This document shows, one piece after another, positions 60,385 through 64,000 of a stretch of 64,000 bases of DNA. Source of the DNA: Lentisphaeria bacterium (GTDB lineage: Bacteria > Verrucomicrobiota > Lentisphaeria > Oligosphaerales > Oligosphaeraceae); NCBI GenBank assembly GCA_024405215.1, contig JAKSPB010000014.1, forward strand, positions 1 to 64,000, in the 5' to 3' direction. Positions within the stretch are counted from its first letter, which is position 1. Each line of letters opens with the position of its first letter. The notes under the pieces were generated by a model. It did not search any database. It saw only the letters and a list, made by a program, of their open reading frames with translations, and was not told the DNA's origin. The position numbers and the translations under genes are program-made.

Positions 60385-60771
60385 TCAGTCGTCCATGACA
60401 TCCACGGTCACGTGGAGCCGGTTCCGCGCGGCGGCGCTGGAGACCAGCGTGCGCAGCGCAGTGATGGTCTTGCCGCTCTTTCCGATGATCTTGCCGATGT
60501 CCTTCTTGAAGCAATGGACCTGGATGATCGTCAGGTCGCGCTTCTCTGCCAGCCCCAGGGTGACCTGCTCCGGCTTGTCAACCAGGGAAGACACCACATA
60601 GCTCACAAAATCCTGGAGGCTTTTCAGAGCTTCAGGAGAAGGCGCCGCAGTCTCCGGAGTGGCGGAGACGGACGCATCGGCTTCGACGGCGGGCGCATCC
60701 ACCATCGGCGGAAGCGTACCCGCCTCCTTGGCTTCATTGCCAAAGAGACGTTTCAGGAAAGAGAGGCCCAT
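60385..60771 (-). CDS. khpA: KH-domain RNA-binding protein (KhpA-like) with N-terminal extension
   Basis: The C-terminal 80 residues are the single KH domain of KhpA, with the GxxG loop in KKDIGKIIGKSGKTITALRTLV near 88-108. It binds RNA with KhpB in many bacteria. Usual KhpA is about 75-80 residues; here about 48 residues of acidic Ala/Pro-rich sequence precede it, beginning MGLSFLKRLFGNEAKE. The place between rpsP and trmD is the standard one, which confirms the assignment. Confidence 0.88.
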   Translation of the reverse strand: MGLSFLKRLFGNEAKEAGTLPPMVDAPAVEADASVSATPETAAPSPEALKSLQDFVSYVVSSLVDKPEQVTLGLAEKRDLTIIQVHCFKKDIGKIIGKSGKTITALRTLVSSAAARNRLHVTVDVMDD

Positions 60772-60795
60772 TATGATACGGTAGCGGGAAAAAGC

Positions 60796-61143
60796 TTATT
60801 CAGCGGCGGGAGCCTCGACCTCGGCGGCGGGGGCTTCCTCGACGGCCTTCACGGCCTTGGGAGCGGGAGCGGCATTCTTGACGGGCTCGCGACGGGCCGG
60901 GAAGGGCTTGCCGTTCTTCACGCGGTTGTAGATGGCCTGGACGGTCGGAGAAGGCTGGGCACCCTGGGAGACCCAGTACTCCATGCGCTCCACGTTCAGC
61001 TTCTCGCTGTCGTGGCGGGGATCATAGACACCGATGTTCTCAATGAAACGACCATCACGGGGAGAACGGGCATCAGCCACCACAACGCGCCAGCAGGCGG
61101 CGCTCAAGGCGCCAGTACGACGAAGACGAATCTTGACAGACAT
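60796..61143 (-). CDS. rpsP: 30S ribosomal protein S16
   Basis: The N-terminal 80 residues are S16: MSVKIRLRRTGALSAACWRVVVADARSPRDGRFIE, NIGVYDPRHD and WVSQGAQPSPTVQAIYNR. S16 stabilises the 30S body during assembly. A Lys/Ala/Pro/Glu-rich tail of about 35 residues is an addition. It is the first gene of the operon, with TTAGGAAATTAG before the ATG. Confidence 0.95.
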   Translation of the reverse strand: MSVKIRLRRTGALSAACWRVVVADARSPRDGRFIENIGVYDPRHDSEKLNVERMEYWVSQGAQPSPTVQAIYNRVKNGKPFPARREPVKNAAPAPKAVKAVEEAPAAEVEAPAAE

Positions 61144-61145
61144 TC

Positions 61146-61498
61146 TAATTTCCTAAACTAGGGATTCTATGGGTATGGTAACAAAAAATCGCTTTTACGA
61201 CGTGGTAAACGCGGTAATATATCCCCTTTTTCCAGTACCGCAACCCCGTCCCGAAAATCCAAGACACTTCCGGACAGAAAAGAGCCTAGGAGCCCAGGAG
61301 CCTAATTGTGCCTTCAGCCGGGTGATTTCCGCGGCCAAGGCATTGATTTTCTTTTTTTTGCTCCAGGACGACTCCATTCCGATTCCATCGTAGCAGCAAG
61401 CGTGCAGCGGTCGTTCTTTCGCGGATCCCGCCGTTTTGCACAAATCCTCGTCCCGTCTTCGCCAAGTGCACCATCATCCGGTCGCCCAGCACATCGTA
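61146..61498. other. Region upstream of rpsP; possible gene remnant
   Basis: These 353 bases should hold the rpsP promoter (AT-rich 61150-61220, minus strand). The rest, 61195-61492, carries two overlapping minus-strand frames that could be one decayed gene joined by a frameshift at an A8 run near 61355. The downstream half reads like a short leucine-zipper piece (INALAAEITRLKAQLG). No family was recognised, and it is not called as a gene. Confidence 0.25.
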
Positions 61499-61540
61499 AA
61501 AAAAAGCTGCCTTGGAACCATGATCGATTCCGCAGCAGCC
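61499..61540 (-). terminator. Intrinsic terminator of ferredoxin gene
   Basis: On the minus strand GCTGC...GGAA pairs with TTCC...GCAGC (arms near 61532-61536 and 61506-61510), followed by U7 (61505-61499), about 32 bases after the ferredoxin stop. Confidence 0.7.
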
Positions 61541-61571
61541 GCTTCTTGCTTAATATGACCGTCAGCCGATC

Positions 61572-61745
61572 TTAGTCAACGGTGATGGCCTCGACGGGGC
61601 ATCCACCGGCGCAAGCGCCGCAGGAGACGCACGCAGCCTCGTCCACAGCAGCCTTGTCGCCATTCAGCTTGATGGCACCGACGGGGCAGGTGCCCTCGCA
61701 GGCACCGCAACCCATGCACTTCTCGACATCAACTTTAGCAGCCAT
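61572..61745 (-). CDS. Small 2[4Fe-4S] ferredoxin
   Basis: A 57-residue ORF starts at ATG 61745 with a strong GGAGG site. Two cluster motifs are clear: [11 protein letters not shown] followed by P (Cys at 10, 13, 16, 20) and [11 protein letters not shown] followed by P (Cys at 39, 42, 45, 49). This is the clostridial-type bacterial ferredoxin, a cytoplasmic low-potential electron carrier for hydrogenases or pyruvate:ferredoxin oxidoreductase. Its presence suggests anaerobic metabolism. It has its own terminator, and the aminotransferase gene ends 110 bases upstream. Confidence 0.95.
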   Translation of the reverse strand: MAAKVDVEKCMGCGACEGTCPVGAIKLNGDKAAVDEAACVSCGACAGGCPVEAITVD

Positions 61746-61854
61746 TGTTATGATCCTCCAAAAAAGGGGTTGTGATTTGCCCGGCGCCGAAACGCCAAGC
61801 GGGGATTGCCGGGGCTTTTACAAAAGCCACAGCCATTAAGATAAAGCCGAAAGT

Positions 61855-63165
61855 CTATTTTGCCAAGTCCTGGCAAGCTTTGAAGATTGTTTCGAAGAGC
61901 GGTTCAACCTGCTCGACGCTCAGACTGGAGAAAGCCACGCGGAGATTTTCGCATCCGATGGCGATGCATCCGGCACCGTATTTCTGCAGCAGGTGGCGTC
62001 GGACCGCATCGGCCTTCAACTTGGCGAAGTGGACGCACATGAAGTATCCGCTGTTGTACGGATACGGCTCGAAGAACTCGGCGTATTCGGGATGCCTTCC
62101 GAAGACCTCGACCACCTTCTCGTAGCGTTCGTGCATGGCGTCCACGCACTTCTGGCGCTGGGCGTAGAAGTCCGGGTTGGTCAGCGCGGTGGCGACCAGC
62201 TTCTGGGAAAGCGCGGAACCGTTGCTGATGACGGCGCGGACAACGCCGGCCGCCTTTGCCTCCATGGCCGTGAAGAGAGGGCTGCCCTCCCCGGCGCCGC
62301 CGATGGCGAAGGAGATGAATCCCACGCGGAGTCCCCAGACATAGCATTCCTTGGTGGCGGCATCCGCCTTGATGGCCATCAGGTTCCGGGATTTGCCGGC
62401 GATTTTGCAGAAGAGGGACTGGTGCATGGCGTCCGGCGCGTAGAAGAGACCGTAGTAGGCGTCATCCACCACGGCGACCACCTTGACCCCGCGTTCGGCG
62501 GTCTTCAGCAGAATGTCCGCCAACGCCTGTCCTTCCGCCTCGTTGGGCGTATAGCCGGTGGGGTTGTTGGGGAAATTCAGGATGACCACGATCTTCTGTC
62601 CGGCGGGGACCTTGTCCAGATGGGCGGTGAAATCCTTCAGGTTGATGTGGTCGCCCTCGAAGAAGGTGAAAAACTCCAGATTGGCCTGGAGACGGTCCTC
62701 GAAGTTCAGCAGATAGTTGTCCCAGTTCAGATTGGGCATGAGGACGGTGTCTCCGGGATTCACGAAGAGGTCGCCCACCAGGGAGAGCGCATGGGTCAGG
62801 CCGTTGGTGACCACTGGCAGGGAGAAAGCCGTCCCATTCAAAGAGGGGTTGTCATGGAGGATCTTCGCCTTCCAGGCTTCGCGCAGGGGCTTCTGGCCGT
62901 AGGAAGGCGCATAGAGCAGCGCGTCGTTGGGAGAAATGCCGGGAAGGGAGTCCATGACGCAAGGCAGATTCATGGCGACCTTGCCATCCAGCGCAGTGCC
63001 GATGGTCGCATTGAAATTGGTGGCCAGCTTCTTCGCCTCGGCGGACTGGCTCAAAATGCCCTTGCTCGGGAAATAGATGCGCTTGCCCAGTTCCGACAGC
63101 ACCTCGAAAGCAACCGGATTCACTGAGCGGATCTGCTCGTTCAATTGTTCTGCGAGTTCATTCAT
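61855..63165 (-). CDS. PLP-dependent aminotransferase, class I/II
   Basis: A fold-type I enzyme of 436 residues. It has NGLTHALSLVGDLFVNPGD near 120, NLNWDNY, ILNFPNNPTGYTPNEAE near 197 (the NxPNNPTG motif), VVDDAYYGLFY near 233 (Asp and Tyr of the cofactor site) and a lysine followed eight residues later by Arg in TKECYVWGLRVGF near 280, the expected Schiff-base lysine/phosphate arginine spacing. Substrate is unknown; the sequence resembles aromatic/aspartate-type enzymes only generally. It is preceded by a clear leader and followed by the ferredoxin gene on the same strand. Confidence 0.82.
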   Translation of the reverse strand: MNELAEQLNEQIRSVNPVAFEVLSELGKRIYFPSKGILSQSAEAKKLATNFNATIGTALDGKVAMNLPCVMDSLPGISPNDALLYAPSYGQKPLREAWKAKILHDNPSLNGTAFSLPVVTNGLTHALSLVGDLFVNPGDTVLMPNLNWDNYLLNFEDRLQANLEFFTFFEGDHINLKDFTAHLDKVPAGQKIVVILNFPNNPTGYTPNEAEGQALADILLKTAERGVKVVAVVDDAYYGLFYAPDAMHQSLFCKIAGKSRNLMAIKADAATKECYVWGLRVGFISFAIGGAGEGSPLFTAMEAKAAGVVRAVISNGSALSQKLVATALTNPDFYAQRQKCVDAMHERYEKVVEVFGRHPEYAEFFEPYPYNSGYFMCVHFAKLKADAVRRHLLQKYGAGCIAIGCENLRVAFSSLSVEQVEPLFETIFKACQDLAK

Positions 63166-63383
63166 GGGAATTCACTCCTTTGTCTAGGCCTCTCCGGATT
63201 TCTCTCCGCATGACATACACGGAGACAACACGCGCTGCCCCGAATCCCCGGGGAAAAAACATTCAAAGCCGCAATTCTCAAGGAAAACAACATAATTTAA
63301 CGCGCTTTTCCCTCCCCGTAAAAAGGAATGGATTACATTACAACAGTTTCTCTTTCTTTTCCCACGTCCTTTATCGAATATCT

Positions 63384-64000
63384 ATGAAATCCATCTTGCC
63401 TGCCCTGTTCTTTGCGACCGCCTCCCTCTTTGCCGCCGAAACCGTCGGCTTCATCAACATGGAGAAGGTCTTCAACGACTATTACAAGACCGTCACCGAA
63501 AACATCAAGTTCGAGGAAACGCGGCAAAAATTCGTCACCGCCCTCACCGTCCTCCAGGGCGAGTTCGAAAACACCCGTCAGGAATACGAGAAAGCGATAT
63601 CCGATGCCGAGAATGACCTTCTGAGCGACTCCGCCCGCGCAGAAGCGGCGCAGAAAGCCCGGGTCCTGGAAGCCCGCCTGGAGCAGAAGCACGACGAGAC
63701 CCTGGAGTTCCGCCAGAACGGCATGGCGGAGATTGAAGGGAACCAGCAGCAAGCCACGCAGCTGTTAATCGACGACCTCCAGGCGCAGCTCACCAAATAT
63801 GCGGCGGAGCGCGGCCTGGAGATGGTCTACGAGACTTCCGGCCGCACTATGAACCGCGTGCCCGTCCTGCTGGTCTATCCCAAGGAGAAGGAAATCACCG
63901 AGGCCTTCATCAAGCAGGTAAACGCCGGCCATGAGAAGGAGAAGGCGGAGAGCCAGGCGAAGCTGGAGGCCATGCACAAGGCCGCCCAGGAGAAGCAGCA
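63384..64000 (+). CDS. OmpH/Skp-family periplasmic chaperone (5' part)
   Basis: The frame is open from ATG 63384 to the window edge (205 codons seen). A short signal peptide (MKSILPALFFATASLFAAE) precedes VGFINMEKVFNDYYKT, the typical OmpH/Skp opening (..ig.vd.qkvf..), and then long charged helices (about residues 45-150, KARVLEARLEQKHDETLEF) that form the tentacles of Skp trimers. A short beta region (GLEMVYETSGRTMNRVPVLLVYP) follows near 155-180, and then more coiled coil to the edge. It should hold unfolded outer-membrane proteins in the periplasm. The visible part already exceeds E. coli Skp (161 residues), so the C-terminal helix is an extension. Confidence 0.82.
   Translation, partial: MKSILPALFFATASLFAAETVGFINMEKVFNDYYKTVTENIKFEETRQKFVTALTVLQGEFENTRQEYEKAISDAENDLLSDSARAEAAQKARVLEARLEQKHDETLEFRQNGMAEIEGNQQQATQLLIDDLQAQLTKYAAERGLEMVYETSGRTMNRVPVLLVYPKEKEITEAFIKQVNAGHEKEKAESQAKLEAMHKAAQEKQ

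Overview
The window (about 58% GC by eye) looks like a chromosome segment of a Gram-negative PVC-group bacterium, most likely a gut-type Lentisphaerota (Victivallales-like). The main support is four separate pseudopilin genes with the N-terminal motif [16 protein letters not shown] and a C-terminal H-X9-DG motif, a combination typical of Lentisphaerota and Planctomycetota. A diaminopimelate-type MurE, an RseP protease, an OmpH/Skp chaperone and an outer-membrane export system show a diderm envelope. The taxonomic placement is inference.

Layout: 1-7 kb (mostly +) holds a pseudopilin end, a shortened O-antigen-ligase-like protein, a DEAD-box helicase, murE, a methyltransferase and a second pseudopilin. 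7.3-17.4 kb (+) is an exopolysaccharide block: a small secreted protein, an outer-membrane beta-barrel, an OPX (Wza-like) exporter, a Wzc-like tyrosine kinase with an extreme Tyr-Gly-Lys tail, a Wzy/ligase-like polymerase and a PHP-type tyrosine phosphatase. 17.5-31.8 kb (-) holds nadC, wecA, cmk, rseP, dus, tkt, prfB with its programmed frameshift, an acyl-CoA synthetase, rpsT, an iron alcohol dehydrogenase, trmO and a HAD phosphatase. 31.8-38.8 kb (-) holds a bifunctional glycogen debranching enzyme, a zinc-ribbon membrane protein and nadB. 39-44 kb holds a pseudopilin, a TrpB2-type tryptophan synthase beta chain preceded by a leader-peptide attenuator, an HD-CoaD fusion and an OppF-type ATPase. 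44-50.9 kb (-) holds trkH, trkA, an acyl-CoA ligase, a pseudopilin and an AraC regulator. 51-61 kb (-) has tRNA-Val, two paralogous secreted glycoside-hydrolase-like proteins flanking FtsB-like and fumarase-beta-like genes, and then the cluster rpsP-khpA-trmD-rplS-rnhB-pcnB-dacA-glycosyltransferase. The window ends with a small ferredoxin, an aminotransferase and the start of an ompH/skp gene.

The genes form several working units. The polysaccharide block can polymerise, regulate and export a surface glycan, with WecA (encoded just across a bidirectional terminator) as a plausible initiating enzyme; no flippase or committed glycosyltransferase lies in the block. nadB and nadC are two of three de novo NAD steps. 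trkA and trkH form a potassium uptake system. rpsP to rnhB is a translation/RNA-processing operon lacking rimM. The debranching enzyme, HAD phosphatase, trmO and alcohol dehydrogenase are tightly spaced on one strand.

The most notable signal is upstream of trpB2 (41491-41800): a promoter, a 25-residue leader peptide with three consecutive Trp codons, mutually exclusive RNA helices and two tandem intrinsic terminators. Other points of interest are the OPX/beta-barrel pairing, the 22-tyrosine tail of the BY-kinase, an HD-CoaD fusion, a diverged ~150-bp dispersed element that may have invaded a signal-peptide coding region, and a tRNA-Val with C at position 55.
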